Made by a program: the position numbers and the translations under genes. From assembly GCA_023653785.1 (NCBI GenBank), contig JAMKCH010084936.1, positions 22,529 through 86,528 on the forward strand: DNA of 64,000 bases, read 5' to 3'. The DNA is from Ophioderma brevispina (Eukaryota > Echinodermata > Ophiuroidea > Amphilepidida > Ophiodermatidae). How positions within the stretch are numbered: position 1 is the stretch's first letter; every line of letters starts with the position of its first letter. Of the stretch, positions 45,310 to 58,649 are shown one piece after another. The notes under the pieces are model-generated. The model worked only from the letters and a program-made list of their open reading frames with translations. It made no database searches and was not told the origin of the DNA.

Positions 45310-45770
45310 GGGAATGCTCCCCTCCCAGGAGAAGTAAGGAGGGGGTAGGCGAGGGCGGGGCAAGGATAGGGAGAGGGGAGTGTTGGGGGTTGGGTGGGAG
45401 GGGGGAAGTGGGAGAGTGAGCGGGGAGGAGATTGGGTGGGGCGGGGGTGGGGTAAGGAGGAGGGACAGGGTTCGAGAGCAGAGGAGTAAAAAGGTGTGGG
45501 ATGAGGGTGTTAGCTGGGGGAGGGGAGGAATGGTGGGGGGGTTGGCAAGGGGGGGTGGGGGGCGGGAAAAGGCGTGGGTTAAAAACTGGAGGGTAGGGGT
45601 GAGGGGGAGGGGTATGGGAAAGACAGACAGGTGTGTGGGAAAGTGGTGGGGGGGTGAGGGGGGTTGGGGAAGGGGGGGTACGGGGGGGAGGGGGAGGAAG
45701 GAGGGGGGGATGGTAGGGGGGGAGAACCTTCCGCTAGGAGGTGCTGGAGGGGGGGGAGAGGAGAATTATA
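45310..45770. repeat. G-rich purine tract
   Basis: Almost uninterrupted GGGAGG, GGGGTGGG and GGGGG words on the plus strand. Many sets of four G runs fall within short distances, so G-quadruplex formation is plausible. The Gly/Arg-rich frames through it are not genes. Confidence 0.8.
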
Positions 45771-47640
45771 TGATTGCATTATTAGATGTGTGACCCAATG
45801 AATGGAGTTGGTAGAGCGCCTTGGAACAAGGCTAGCATATTGCCTGGTAGCTGGTGTGAAATTCTCTGTTAAAAATCCGTATTTCTCGAACATCGTACGA
45901 TGTGTGATTATTCTCGATTGGCGCAAATGTGGAAAATACTCCTCACATTAAATATTTGATCAATTTCACAACATTTTGTGGTGCTGTGATGGATGTGTGA
46001 ACAGTTATCATAGAGATATTAAAATTCCGTCCCATTTTTTCGCCATGCCTTTTTTTTTTCATACGTTTTGACAAATCATTTTAAAAATTATTTATATTAG
46101 TCTACTCTTGACGTCAATCTTGGAGGATTTGAGTTAATCATGGTTTTGGTTACTATTGATGCTACATGTAGAAGGTCCTCTCAGAAATCACACCGCTTTT
46201 ACCACGTACCACGTGTGGGATAATGGTCCTTTACGCTCCAAATGAGAACAATGGCTGTATTCTGAAGGGAGTCCTAATTTTAGACCCGGGTTAAGTCAGG
46301 GTTAGTCCTACAGGATTTGACCTATTTTCCTTTCAAATCTGTGAAATTTTAAATGTAACGGTGAGAAAAGCCTCAATGAATTTTTCGCACCCGTTTTAGC
46401 GCATTTTTAGAGTATGTTGGAAAGGAAAAAGTCTTTCATGCAGGACTAACCCTGACATGATGCGTTCAAAATGGTGAAGTTTTCTAAGTCGTGATGCTTT
46501 GTTTATATTTCGGAATAGCCATGTCTTACGATTTTACCCAGTGTTTTCAACCTATCGTGGAGTGCTTTCCAGATGGATTTGCGTTAGCTAACGGAGTTGC
46601 TGCTATGTGGAGCGTCACTCGGCATGATGGTGTACCGCCTGTTACCGAACGATTTTATCGATTCCTATGGTTGGAAGGGGGAAAGGGCACTTGCAATTCT
46701 TGGTGGTGCCATAGATTTTAACATGTAAGCGCTGCCTTGATGAGAACTTTCCGATCTTTTCTCTAAAGATCGATGAACGTTTCTCTCGAAGAAAATAGAA
46801 ACTTAGCACCAAGACTTCGAGTAAAGATAAGCCATCTTTGACTTTGAAAGAATTAACTTTTGGATCATTTGATGTGAAACTCTTTGAATTAGAACCAGTG
46901 ATCATATTTTATGACGTTACAATATTTCTTTTTTGCATTGTTGATATATCATCGTTGGACAGTGTTTCCGAGTTTTCCACATGCTATTGCAAACGGTGTT
47001 GATCCCAAAAATGCCGCTTTCTTGTCAACTTTAGCGGGATTTACAATTTTTTTGGGCGTATTGTGTACGCTCCCGTGATAGACAAAGATATCATTGATTC
47101 GAGATATAGTTTGCAATATTGTCGGCTGTAAATGCAGTATTATTTCTTCACTGATACTGCTCTTTGATACAGACTATTAATGTCATTTAGTGCTGCCACG
47201 GCGGACTGGGGATTTCGGCGCTGGAATAGGTTTTTTGTTTTTGGTGGACAATGATGGTAAAACAATTTGTTGAAGATTGGTACGGTCATTTGTTAGTGCT
47301 CTAGGGTGGTGGGCCTGTAAGTTTTCATGTCTTTGTAGCCTGGTTCCTTCTCAATTACATGTAAGACATTACCCTTTCTTAACAGCTGTAATAATTAAGC
47401 ATTTATTAGCTGATGCCTGGGTTCAATTCTACAATTGAACCAAGGTAGTCCGCGCTGCGTATTGAAGTTTTTTATGTAAGCGCCGTCGCGTCCTATCGCT
47501 TTTTTGCTACTTTCGCCGCGCGGCCTGCCACGTTCGTCTCGTTGCGTATTGATCGTTGGCGTCACTGGTTGTTCGATTTGTTGTCCACCGGGTGATGGCA
47601 GTCCTTTCTTGTTTTTATTTAAACTGTAAGTAATCGCGAA
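45771..47640. other. Unannotated
   Basis: No recognisable coding or repeat signal. A 76-codon open frame at 46491-46721 is unassigned. Confidence 0.4.
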
Positions 47641-47647
47641 TTGGTGT

Positions 47648-47693
47648 TTTTTTTTTTGGGGGGGTTTTTTTTTTTTTTTTTTTTTCCCCCCGC
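47648..47693. repeat. Homopolymer block T-G-T-C
   Basis: A run of T, then G, then more than twenty T, then C. Such stacked homopolymers are typical of consensus error and should be verified in raw reads. Confidence 0.6.
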
Positions 47694-47743
47694 TAGCCTT
47701 CCCTGCTCATTGCTGTTTTCCGCCTGCGCCTCCCGGTCTGCTT

Positions 47744-47893
47744 TGGGAACCGGTACTGCTCTCTTCCAGACGAATTGAACCCCGCGACACCATTATTTTG
47801 CGTGGACGAACCGCCTCTGGCCTCGTTCTTCACTTAAAATAATGGTCTCGGCATTGGGTTCAATTCGTCGTAAGAGAGTACCGGTTCTCCCAA
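47744..47893. mobile_element. Foldback element with GGGAACCGGTACT ends
   Basis: The left arm (47744-47805) reads GGGAACCGGTACTGCTCTCT, then GACGAATTGAACCC, then CCATTATTTT. The right arm (47831-47893) is its reverse complement with few differences. The loop is ~25 bp. Non-coding. Confidence 0.8.
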
Positions 47894-47960
47894 ATCATAC
47901 CTTTATCTCTAAATCAACCCTGGCAGATTTAGGATAGGATATAACACATAACTCATTTAA

Positions 47961-48501
47961 AGCAATATGAAGCACGTTTATTTGAAGAGCGCCCCCAATT
48001 TTCAAATTGGAGATTTTCCACGATGATTGGTAACTGGCTAGTAGACTATACCTGTGAATGGTTTAAGCTCGATAAATGTCTATGTGTCACTGTCACAAAC
48101 GTAGGAATTTTTTACTAGAATAATTAATTATCGGGGATCCCCGATAATAATACAACTGCTGCTGGAACGGCCTTTCAATGTGACATAGCCGGTAAATAGC
48201 GCCCTGTACGTGTCTACGCGCATCCATTATTTGTTTTAATAGTTCAGGCAAGCCATTTAGAGGGTTTATTTCTCGATGTGGACTATGTCAACAGTGACGG
48301 AAAATAAACGTAGCATTTTCCGCTCTGCCGTTAAGTCAATTGGGATCCAATTCTAATTACAAAATCGCTTATTTTTGATAAATACCATTTTTTTAGCATT
48401 ACGTTCGCCGTATAGTTTCCTAGACAATTTACAACGTAACTTGGCCAAAACTATCAAATTTTGAAAATTGGGGGCGCTCTTCAAAATGTGCTAATATTGC
48501 T
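47961..48501. mobile_element. TTAA-flanked foldback MITE (family D), copy 2
   Basis: TTAA at 47957-47960 and TTAG at 48502-48505 flank inverted arms of ~100 bp. These share AGCAATAT.AGCAC, TTTGAAGAGCGCCCCCAATT and GATTTTCCACGA/GATAGTTTTGGC-type tracts. The interior includes the palindrome ATCGGGGATCCCCGAT. It is in reverse orientation relative to the copy at 3471-4040. Confidence 0.75.
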
Positions 48502-48505
48502 TTAG

Positions 48506-51500
48506 TAATGGCTTCGATTTTGGTAAGTCTGTCGCAACCACGTTTTAGACGATGCTCGTTTGGACTCATTGGAACGTCATTTTTCATGCTGATTCTGAAA
48601 ACAAAAGAATCAAGGAACTGGTCTGCTGCCGGCCCTAAAGTGTGGACTGAAGCAACAAAAGTTAAGCCTCAACAACAACAGCATGAGCAGATAAGAAATC
48701 TTTCCCCTAGAGATAATCCATATTGAAAGCAGAGCGTTCGACACCAAGTCTCGCGATGCCATAATCAGCAAACATCCACACTCATGATGTTGCACCTTAT
48801 ATACACCAGTGAAGGGATAGAACAATAATTGCTCAGGGTTGCTCTAGTATCTAAATGCACCCTAGTAATTTAGTGATTCCCTGTTCATTGGTCGAGGCAG
48901 TTCCTGTTATATTCTACGCGTTATTTGGAGTAGATTTTGATGTACGGTCGTGAGTCCATAATTTTTACTAAACGGGGCAACATCATGACTGTTTAGTTTT
49001 GGTCTGAGATTAATCCCCAGGTCTAACGCTCAGCCTTCCAATTTGGGTGCCTCTGGAACATATCATTTTCTACTCGTGTACCAACCAAGATTACCAGTCG
49101 TTTCCTGGTAGAACAGCAACCACAGCCCAGCTACCACACCACCACCCCCAGCACCACAGCCCCGACAATACTACTATCAATTTCTCCAGTTCCATGAAGT
49201 TTTAGACCCGCACAAGAGTGATGATTTTTTTAATTTTGCTGACCACCTTCAGGTTTGGGGTTAAGAATAGGCCTGGATTTATTCACTGCTGTCGTACAAG
49301 CGGCTAAAGGATAACTCTCTAATACTTCCAACATGATGTGGTTGTAAAGCTTGAATATTTCTACGTATAAGTGCGGAGTTATTGTAAATCGATGAATGTT
49401 CCCCTATGTTTAGGGACATTTTAGTTTTTAACACGAAAATAAGACCAGCCATGAAGCCAAAAATATTTCTTTCAAAAAGTGGCTGTTTTGTTGACCATTT
49501 CAATGTATCTTGGCTATTCATAGGGATTGGGTGTTTGTATGTTATATGGTGTACGAATAAAGGTATTTGTTTTTTGATGTGGTTGTTAATTATCCTAGAA
49601 CTGAAATTGTTTTTAGCATGATCTAAAATTGTCATTCTTACTTATCCAAGGACTGGCTGGTGATTAATTCTTCAGGTATCTCTTGTATTTGTGGCTTCTA
49701 CTGTAACATTGTTTTTTCTATCAATGCATCAATAAGTGAATTGTTTCCATTATGTTTTTTAACACCAAATTAAGGCTATCCAAAAGCCTGTATAGATTGG
49801 CCAAAAGATTTCTTTAAACTGAGAAATCTTGTTTTTTGTTATTTAACTATTACAGTTCTGGCTATTTCAAAAGATCGAGTTTGTGTACAATGTTAAATAA
49901 ACGGGTTTTTTTAATGTTTTGTCTTGTAAAAATGTTGAATTGTACAATGATGACACAATGTACACAATTTTTGGTTTAGGTTTCGTTAAATTCTAACACC
50001 TTAATTTGCTTTCCCTTAAATTTTGCTTGTTGCATTTGTTTTTAACTTTCAGGATGGCTCTACAGAAGCTCCTGGACTACAACCTAGTGTTTTCAGCTGA
50101 TGGGAGCTATTTCGGCTGGAATTTACGCTACTGGAGCCCGTATATTGCTCCATAGTATTACCGTAATTGTCAATGCGCGTTCATACCCCGACGTTTTCAT
50201 GAATAACTGTACTGTAGCATCAACGGGATATCACGCATGAATGAAAATGTATTGCTGGTATAAATAGTGGGTTCATTCTTCATCGGTATAGACGGCGGCC
50301 AACGCTAGCCTTTGGACCCGTATTTCTATTTAGAACCCGAGATAGCGAACGCCAGCTCAAAAGCCGTAACCATCTTTTTCCCGCAGTGCGTACTATTCCA
50401 TAGGTGTTGTACAATTTATTATATCCCTATTTCCCCTAAGCGTGGTGTACCAATTTATTCATTAATTCACATTTGCATAGAACGATGTACCGTTTTCCAG
50501 GCCAACAGGTTACGACGCATGCGAGTACGCGTTCGCGTTTCGAATGGATGACCGTAATGAATCTTACTAAGTTTCAACACGGTTACGGTGGCCGCCTATT
50601 CTTCAACACGGGCGTACGCTATCTATGTTATAAATATAAATCTGTGCGTTTTTGGATCATCCTTTGCGCGCCGAATGCATTAGCCTACGAATGGCCAGTG
50701 AACCCACCAATAAGGCATCAATGTGGCAAACAGTGAATATTCAATAAATTAATTTTTTTCAAAGGTGAAACACTTTCAAGAACAAGTGATTTAGTTACAT
50801 GTGTAGAACAGTTTCTTAACTATATAAAGGAAAGGAAATTAGAGCAAATTATAAAGCATGTCAAAATTCACATTGGGCCACTTCCACTCACTGTTCTGGG
50901 AAGTTGTTCTGGGTAGGTAATGAGCATGGTTGCAAGTTGTTTAAAACCTATTGGACTGGTACAAGCCATTTGGCATTGCACCCTTCTTACAAGGAGTGCA
51001 ATCCTCTGTTGGATGTGGGTACAGATGGCAAGCAAAGATCAATCCCCTTGTGATAGTGGTTAAATATGATAGAATCAAGTGTAATGCTGCCTGGTCTTGA
51101 GCTTGGATTCCGTTGTTTATTTTTGTTGGTGTTTGCCCGAGTTCTTCTGTTCCTTCCCTTTCCTTGCCTCTGTTTTTTTCTATTTAAAAGCTCACTCCAT
51201 GTTTCTGGTGTTTGTCAAAATTTCATTTATTGTATCATGTTCGGTAAGCGGCTATTAGGAAAAAATGCTGAGAACACAACCGAATGGTTTTTCTATATAC
51301 TGGCTTCTGTCCTGGAGTGAAGTTGTCCACTTAATCACAAATCGCTCTTTCAGTGGTGAAGTAATGGCTGTTGATGGTTACCCCAGTAGTAGGGGCGCGC
51401 TATCTTGAATTTGTATTTGTGTTCAATGTGCAACAGTTTTTTTACATCAATACTACTACCTGAATTAAAACATTCAATGTTAATCTATCACGCTTCTTTG

Positions 51501-54500
51501 GAAAGTTGTGCACCACATCCAATGCCTTTCAATACATTTTCGCTATTTACCAAGATTAAACACATCATATATACAACATCCTTTCTTAATTCTTCATTGG
51601 ATCTGGGACCCAAGTGGATGGGGTAACTGCAATTTATAGAGGAAAAATAGTCCTTCATACAGTACGATAGTTTTAGCGAAGATCTGTACGTGAACAATAT
51701 TTTTAATATTTCTTTCCGAATGTTTCTCATTTTTTGGACACTCTCGATAAAGTACCCGTTTCGATAAAGGAAGTAACAACGGGAATGGAAAACTTGCCGG
51801 TTCCCCCACCAGCTGCATGTAAATAATATCCCTAATGACACCAAAGTGCAAAACATGAAGGTGACCAAGTGCTTCAAACTACGTGAAGGTAGTGTTAATT
51901 GTTTCACAGAAATTAATGATACAGAAATGGTAGAGACATGTAATAGGGGGCCTCATGTCCGAAATTGAGGGAAAAGTGGAGTATTTGATGCGGTAAACGT
52001 TGCCTTCTGCCCGTGGCATCAACCCCTCTTGATATTGAACGCATGCGTACAACGTATTTGCGTTGGTATGACGTCCATCCCGGGTATGTTTAACAATGCT
52101 TATGGGAAACGGTAAGTCCGCCATTTGAAAATGGCTATAAAAACTCAGGATTACGAATCTAAGGTTTGCGAAAGTACAAATTTTAAGAGAGTAATATGCT
52201 TTTGTATTTTTTGATTAATTATTTCCCATAAAAACTTTGTTATATACAGGGTTGCGTCAGATAACAACTGTAATCTTTTAAAAATATTTAATCTTAAGGG
52301 TCTGATGTTTAAATAAAAGCAAATTTGATTGTAAGTGTTTAACGTTAAAAAAAATCCTCGGCAATGTACTTTCCAGGGATGCTATTTATTCAACCGTCTT
52401 GATACCTAGGGAAGCAAAATATGTCGTCAAAAAATCTGTGTTCAATATCCAGCTCTGACTCTAACCGAAGTCCGTGTAAATGATCGCGGCCTTGAGCCCT
52501 CTCTCTCTCTCTCTTTTTTGCTGTAAATGGATTTTTCCTGGTTCTCCGGATATCCGTGCGTTAGGAAGTCCGGTGTGAAAGTAACCATTGTCCGGCTGGA
52601 GCCACAGTCCGGCTCCATAGACGACAAACGGAATAAAGCGTGACACGAATGTTGTGTACATGTGAGTTCAATAAAAACCCTACATTTCGTAAAGATTTTT
52701 TCTTGAAAGGTATAACGTTTATTTTTTGCTTGAATGTTTGGCTTTGTTGTTATACAAGGATAACAGGCTATCAGAAAATTTTGATTTGGTGTCTTTCGGA
52801 CTTCAGGTTAAGAAACTATGCCAATTTTGTCGAGAGACCTAAATTCTGTTTGGCCGATTTAGCCATACATCGAAGAGATCGCACACGGCGTACCACATAA
52901 CTCATTATAGCAAAGATAATCCACATATGGCAATTTCCAGTTTTATATCGATTTCTTTCATTCCTACAAAACATTCAGTTTGAATAAAACGGTCTATTGT
53001 GTAACATAATTATAAGTAAAATATCAAATTAAGTCAAATATCAAATAAATACCATGTTCAATCATCAAGAGTCAGTTATGAAAACACTCCATACGATTTG
53101 GGGGCCTCATTTCATGAACATAATGAAAGTGATCAGATTTTTGTTTTACATCTCTAAGGTATTTATTTTGCACAAATACAGTATAACTCAACGTCCATAA
53201 ATTGCAAGCATACTAAAGTGAAGTTTTCTGTAAATACATTAGAATAAAACTAAAATTTATAATGCACTCTTTTCAAGCTGCAATACAAAACCTTCTATGG
53301 TCACTTTGGCTCCCAGTTTGATTTGTGATTAAAACCATTAATCTTGCTTTATCAAAGTAAACTGGTCTTACACCAGCTATCTTGACTTTCTTATTTGGGA
53401 AATATTGAAACATTTTTTCACTCAAGCATTTTTCTTTTTGGTAATCTCAGGGATATTATTTTATAATCCTTCAAATTATTCTCGCACCTTCTATTGTTTG
53501 ACAGATAAACTTTGTGGTTGAATTTTTTACTCCATCACCGCTTGAAGCACATTTTCCTCTGGTAAACGATGCAGGCATCTTGTGTTTGGCTCAAATCGGC
53601 CAAACATGATCTTAGTCTCCTCAGCAAAATATGTCATAACTTCCCCCTTCCTCCAAGTCCAATGACCAACTAACGTTTTATGAAAGCCTGTTTTATACCC
53701 TCTTTATAATTAATAACCAAAGCAAACATTTTAGCAAAAATAATTCTTAACATTTTAATTATTTTTTATTCTGAATGTAGGGGAGGGGGGGGGTTTTTAT
53801 TGACTCACACTGTATAAGACCCCCCCCCCGTGGTTGTTGGACTGCAACTGATAGAGGCCAATTTTTCAAAACGCTACATACTGTGTAAAATGAAGATTGG
53901 TCGACAGTACGAGTCCCGGGCTCTATAAAGCGTGGAACTAAATGTTGTGTGAAGAGCACTGGTTCGATTGCCATATTCTTCACCGTTATAGGCGGACTGT
54001 GAGCCGGCCGGACTGTATCTCCTGCCACAACTGTAAGGCCTTTGTGACCTCTGGGTCACTATACTTCTGATGAATTCAACAGACTTGATGTAATACAAAG
54101 TGCATGTGGTCTGTCTTTATCAAACCGAAAAGTCTGCTGAATTCCTCAGGGTTACTAAATGGCCGCCGCACCATCATAACAGTCGTCTAGAAACCGTTTT
54201 TCCTTTTGTAGTTTAAAAAAGCCCGGACAGCCTTCTCCATTCAACACCCAGCTTGGTCATTACCGTACACATAATAAAGTATGGTAGTATTTTCCTTGCG
54301 AGTATGTAACGGCAATTGACAAGCACCGGCTAAAGGTGTGTGTTCCGATTTAAGTTTATCGTGTTCTCCACTTGTTGAAAGTCTGGCAACTGCATACCTT
54401 ACCATCAAGTATCATGGAAACAAACTTCGAGTTGGTATAGAAGGCGATAATGCACATTCCATGGCCCTATTGACTACTGTGTAATATATGATGTTCACTA

Positions 54501-54935
54501 TCTTAAAACGGCAGTTTTTTGTTTATATCTTTGCAATGAAATGGATTTGGAAGTTGAAATTTCAAGACGATATGAGAAAAACATGGCCTTTCGCTGATGT
54601 TAAAATTTATACTACTTACGGGTCAATGGGGGGGGGGGGTCCCAGAGGCGATCGTAACAAGTACCTTTAAGTTCAGAGGCTTAAGACAGAAAAGAGGACC
54701 CTTGGAATGACTCAAAATTGGTAGTTTCTGTTAAAATTATTGTTTTTGGGGGGGGGCAAGTTTAAAATCAGCGAAAGCTGATTTCATCTAATCCACAGGA
54801 ATTTAACATCTATTCCACAGAATTATATCGCTCGTGCAGAGTTTGTTTAAAATATAGTAGAGATTGAAATAAGTTCTTTATGGCGCACCTGTATGCGTTG
54901 GTATATAATCTATTGATTGTTTATTTATCCGGGTC
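48506..54935. other. Unannotated, with scattered repeat fragments
   Basis: The longest clean open frame is 139 codons on the minus strand (51488-51907), unrecognised and probably chance. CT simple repeat at 52500-52520. Fragments related to the element at 54940 lie at 52583-52660 and 53889-54020. G runs at 53782 and 54628. No gene is supportable. Confidence 0.4.
50053..50100 (+). other. Possible terminal-exon start after a strong 3' splice-like site
   Basis: TTGTTTTTAACTTTCAG is a good polypyrimidine-AG acceptor. The next 48 bases are open as DGSTEAPGLQPSVFS then stop. The alternative frame starts MALQKLLDYN and is 33 codons long. There is no family match and no upstream exon, so this is weak. 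Confidence 0.15.
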
Positions 54936-54939
54936 CTGA

Positions 54940-55062
54940 TATAGTCCTCCCGGAGCCACAGTCGGCTCCCATAGACGAAACGGAATAAAGCCCGTGGAAC
55001 AAGTTGTGTGAAGGTTCCCATTCTTTACCGTTGAGCCGGACTATGAAGTATGGCGGACTATA
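54940..55062. mobile_element. Short MITE with TATAGTCC ends
   Basis: TATAGTCCTCC at the left and GGCGGACTATA at the right are inverted ends of a ~123 bp element. It has inner repeats GGAGCCACAGTCGGCTCC and GAGCCGGACTAT. Related fragments with ACGGAATAAAGCG and GTTGTGTGAAG strings occur at 52583-52660 and 53889-54020. Confidence 0.65.
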
Positions 55063-55322
55063 ATTCACTTTTACTTCTACACTGGGTTATTGATAACCAA
55101 AAGAAGCATGCAGTGAGCAGACCCTGGTGGGAGTATTGCACTACCTCAGATATTTTTTTTTGTTTAAATTCCAACCTTTATCGGCCTATCTATCATAAGT
55201 ATTGAATAATTATTGATATCACTCAATCAAGAACAGATAGGCTCACTAAAACCTTCAATATACTTTGATAAAAAACACGAGAGGAGAATAAGACTTTCAT
55301 TTGCTGCTGACTTATTTAATAT

Positions 55323-56358
55323 CTAACGGGAGGTCCGCGCTTCGCGCGGGCTCCCGCTAGTTTGAGTGAACGGGAGCGAGCGATCACCTGCTCAAACTGA
55401 AGCGATCACTGAAAAAGTGACACACTCTGCCAAGACCACCGCAACCAAACCGTCACCCTGAACTTTAGGACTCCCCCGAGTTCACAACATTTTGTACTTT
55501 TAACACTTTTGATAACTCAATTTCGCGTACCTATCATATCCTATAGCTCATTTAGTTACCGATTCTAATGAAACGTCTACTGAATATTAATCCTGTATAA
55601 CTTTCTGTATAGTTTATTTTTTCTCGTATTTTTTAAATAATAAAACTTCAATATTTAATCCCGTATAAATTTCCGTGTACTTTATTCTCTCAAAAGTACT
55701 CCCCGTGGATAACACGTAGTTCCCGTATTTTCCACATATTTTCTCATAACTCCTCAAACTCCCATATAAGTGCTCGCCATCCTATAGTTTATAACCCCCC
55801 TCCCGGCAAGCACTCGCTTCGTATTTTTTTATGCCTCGTCTTTTGGCAGCATATCCTATGCTTAGCCATTTCTAAATATTAATATGTCAATATTTCATCC
55901 CGTAATTTTCCGTATATTTTAATTTTTCTTCTTCTCAAAGCTTCCGTGGGGGAAACGACAATCAACAGCGAAATAACATGGCGTGTTCTTGACCATTTCT
56001 TTCTTTTCCCACACCGTTTGCACTATAAGAGCCTGTCACTTGCGTACCGCATATACGTCTTACACTAATCGCAGTTGCCCACGCGAAACCACCCGTCGCA
56101 ACGCCCCACGCATACGCGCCGCTTAGGAACGCGTACAACAAACAAATGGTAATTTTCATAGCAACCGTGAGCACAATTTCGTTGATTTTTCAACAGCCTT
56201 TTTCTGAACACGATTTCGTCCAAATATATGCGCTAACCAGTCCGGTATCCTCGTGCACCTTTCATTGGAATTTGGCGCCATATGGATCGAACCTGGCGAA
56301 GCCTTTTTTGCGAACAAACATCCACACATACACACAACATTAGCCAATTATAGTATGA
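55323..56358 (-). mobile_element. Helitron-like unit C (last)
   Basis: 1036 bp. It carries only one copy of the ~75 bp internal segment (56055-56150), which explains its shorter length. The hairpin is at 55328-55357 and the end reads TTAG where CTAG is expected. Confidence 0.72.
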
Positions 56359-57496
56359 CTAGGCGTAGGCCCGCGCTTCGCGCGGGCTCCCGCCAGTTGA
56401 GTGGCACGGGAGCGATCACTGAAACTGAAGCGATCACTGAAGAAGTGACACTATATGCATGGCGAGACTGCCCCAAAACCGTATCCCTGAACTGTAGGAC
56501 TCCCCGCGTCGCAAATTTTGTATTTTTAATACTTTTAATACCTCAATTCCCGTACCTAATCATATCCTATAGCTCATATAGTTACCGATTTCTAAGGAAA
56601 CGTCAACTGAATATTTAATCCGCGTATACTTTCCGTATATTTTATTTTTTTCTCGTATTTTTTTTAAATAATAAAACTTCAAATATTTTACATCCCGTAT
56701 AAGTTTTTCCGTGTACTTTTTTTAAAATCAAAGTAAGGCCTACTCCCCGTGGTTAAGCTTTATTCCCTTTTTCCCACATATTTTTCCATAACGTCTCCTC
56801 AAACTCCCATATAAAGTTCTCGCCCTGTAAGATGCCCCCCCCCCGTCACAACATTCCGTAGTCGTATTTTTTATTCATCGTAGTTTGCAAGATATCGTGG
56901 TTAGGGCCTATATAGTTCCTATTTTCTAAACACTAACGTCAATATTTCACCCCGTAATTTTCCGTATATTTTGTGTTTTTTTTTTCAAAACCCTGTGGGC
57001 GTGGGGTAACCCGTATATTATCCATACATACGACAATCAAAAGCGATAACTAACATTTCTTTCTTTCCCCACCCATTTGCACTATAATAGCCTGTAATTT
57101 TTTGCGTACCGCAATATAGCTCTTAACTCGTAATCGCGCCTTGGCACGCATACCACCCTTCCGCAAGCTCCACGGCCCCCCCAACGCTCCCTAAGTAACG
57201 CGTTACAAACAAATGGTGCCCACGCTTAACCACCCGTTCCCCGCAAAACGCCACCACGCATACGCGGCGTCTTGGGGAGTAACGCGTACAAACAATGGAA
57301 TTTATCATAGCAACCGAGCACATTTTCGTTGATTTTTCAGCCTTTTCTGACACGGATTTCGTCCAGTAGAGCGTAACCCGTCGGTTAGCCTCGTGCACCT
57401 TTCTTGTGAATTTGGCGCAATATGGATCGAACTGGCGAGCCTTTTGCGCACAAACATAAACACATAACAACAACATTCGCCCAAAATTAGATATGA
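56359..57496 (-). mobile_element. Helitron-like unit B (middle)
   Basis: 1138 bp. It also has the doubled internal segment (57125-57300). The 3' hairpin lies at about 56368-56392, and CTAG at 56359-56362 abuts the start of unit C. Confidence 0.75.
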
Positions 57497-58649
57497 CTAG
57501 CGGGAGGCACGCGATTCGCGCGGGCTCCGTGTTGAGTAACGGGAGCAGTCAATGTGAAACTGAAGCGTAACTGAAGAAGTGGACACTATATGCATGGGAG
57601 AAGCTGCCACCCCAAACCGTATCCCTGACTTAGGACTCCCCGAGTACGCAAATTTTGTATTTTGAATACTTTTAATACCTCAAAATCCCGTACCTATTTC
57701 ATATTCTAAGCTCAATAGTTACCGATTTCTAAGGGGAAACGTCAACTGAATATTTAATCCGTATAACTTCGTATATTTTATTTTTTCTCGTATTTTTTAA
57801 ATAATATAATTTTTTTTATTTTTTTTATTTTTTTTATTTTTTGCTTTTTTTTAAAATCAAAAGTAGGCCTAATCCCCGTGGGGTAAAAGCTGTTTAGTTA
57901 CTCCTTTCCACAGGATTTTTCTCATAAACCTCAAACTCCCTATAAGTTCTGGCCATGTAGATGCCCCCCTCCCCCGTCACAATAAACATTCCGTAGTCGT
58001 ATTTTTTATTTATCGTAGTTTGCAGCATATACTGTAGATTAGGCCTATATATTCCTATTTTTTAAACTTAACGTCAATATTTCACACCGTAATTTTCCGT
58101 ATATTTTTTTTCAAAACCCTGTGGGCGTGGGGTAACCCGTATAGTATCCATTCATACGACCAATCAAGCGAAAACAAACATTTTCTCTGTCCCCACACCA
58201 GTTGCCCACTATAAAGCCCCTGTGTAAGTTATTTGCGTACCGCATTATAGCTTGTGTCTTACGCGTAATCGCCCGTTGGCACGCATAACCACCTGTCGCA
58301 AAGCTCCACGCATACGCGCGGCTTAGTAACGCGTACAAACAAATGGTTGCCACGCGTAACCACCCGTCGACCGCACCACGCAACGCGGCGCTTATAAGCG
58401 TACAAACAATGGTAAATGTATCCACCCCACCCCCCCCCCCCCCCCCCCTCCCCCCCCCCCCCTAGCAACCGAGCACATTTTCGTTGATTTTCACATTTCT
58501 AACGGATTCGTCCAAAAAAAAATATATGCGCTACCCCAGTCTGGTATCCTCACGCACCTTTCACGTAAGTTTGGCGCAATATGGATCGTAACTGACTGAG
58601 CCTTTTGCGAACATACCCACAAACAACATTAGGCCAAATTATAGTATGA
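57497..58649 (-). mobile_element. Helitron-like unit A (first on minus strand)
   Basis: 1153 bp. It contains a doubled ~75 bp internal segment (around 58265-58410, ACGCGTAACCACC and ACGCATACGCG words) and a long C run at 58428-58462. The 3' end CTAG is at 57497-57500. Confidence 0.72.

Larger units (their letters stand above)
55323..58649 (-). mobile_element. Head-to-tail array of three Helitron-like units
   Basis: Read on the minus strand, each unit starts TCATACTATAATT or similar (TCATATCTAATTTTG in the middle one) and ends with a GC-rich hairpin (GAGCCCGCGCGAAGCGCGGG) followed by TCCCGCTAG or a variant. At both internal junctions the end CTAG is directly followed by the start TC of the next unit, with no spacer. 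TC starts, CTAG-type ends and a 3' hairpin are Helitron hallmarks. Units are 1.04-1.15 kb, non-coding and share CCGTATA-rich AT tracts and a GTTCGATCCATAT motif near the start. The base before the first unit is A and the last unit ends TTAG. Confidence 0.78.

Noticed and set aside
51488..51907. 139-codon minus-strand open frame with a hydrophobic segment
   Set aside because: No family resemblance, no splice or start context, AT-rich composition and overlapping frames on both strands; length is within chance for a window of this size.
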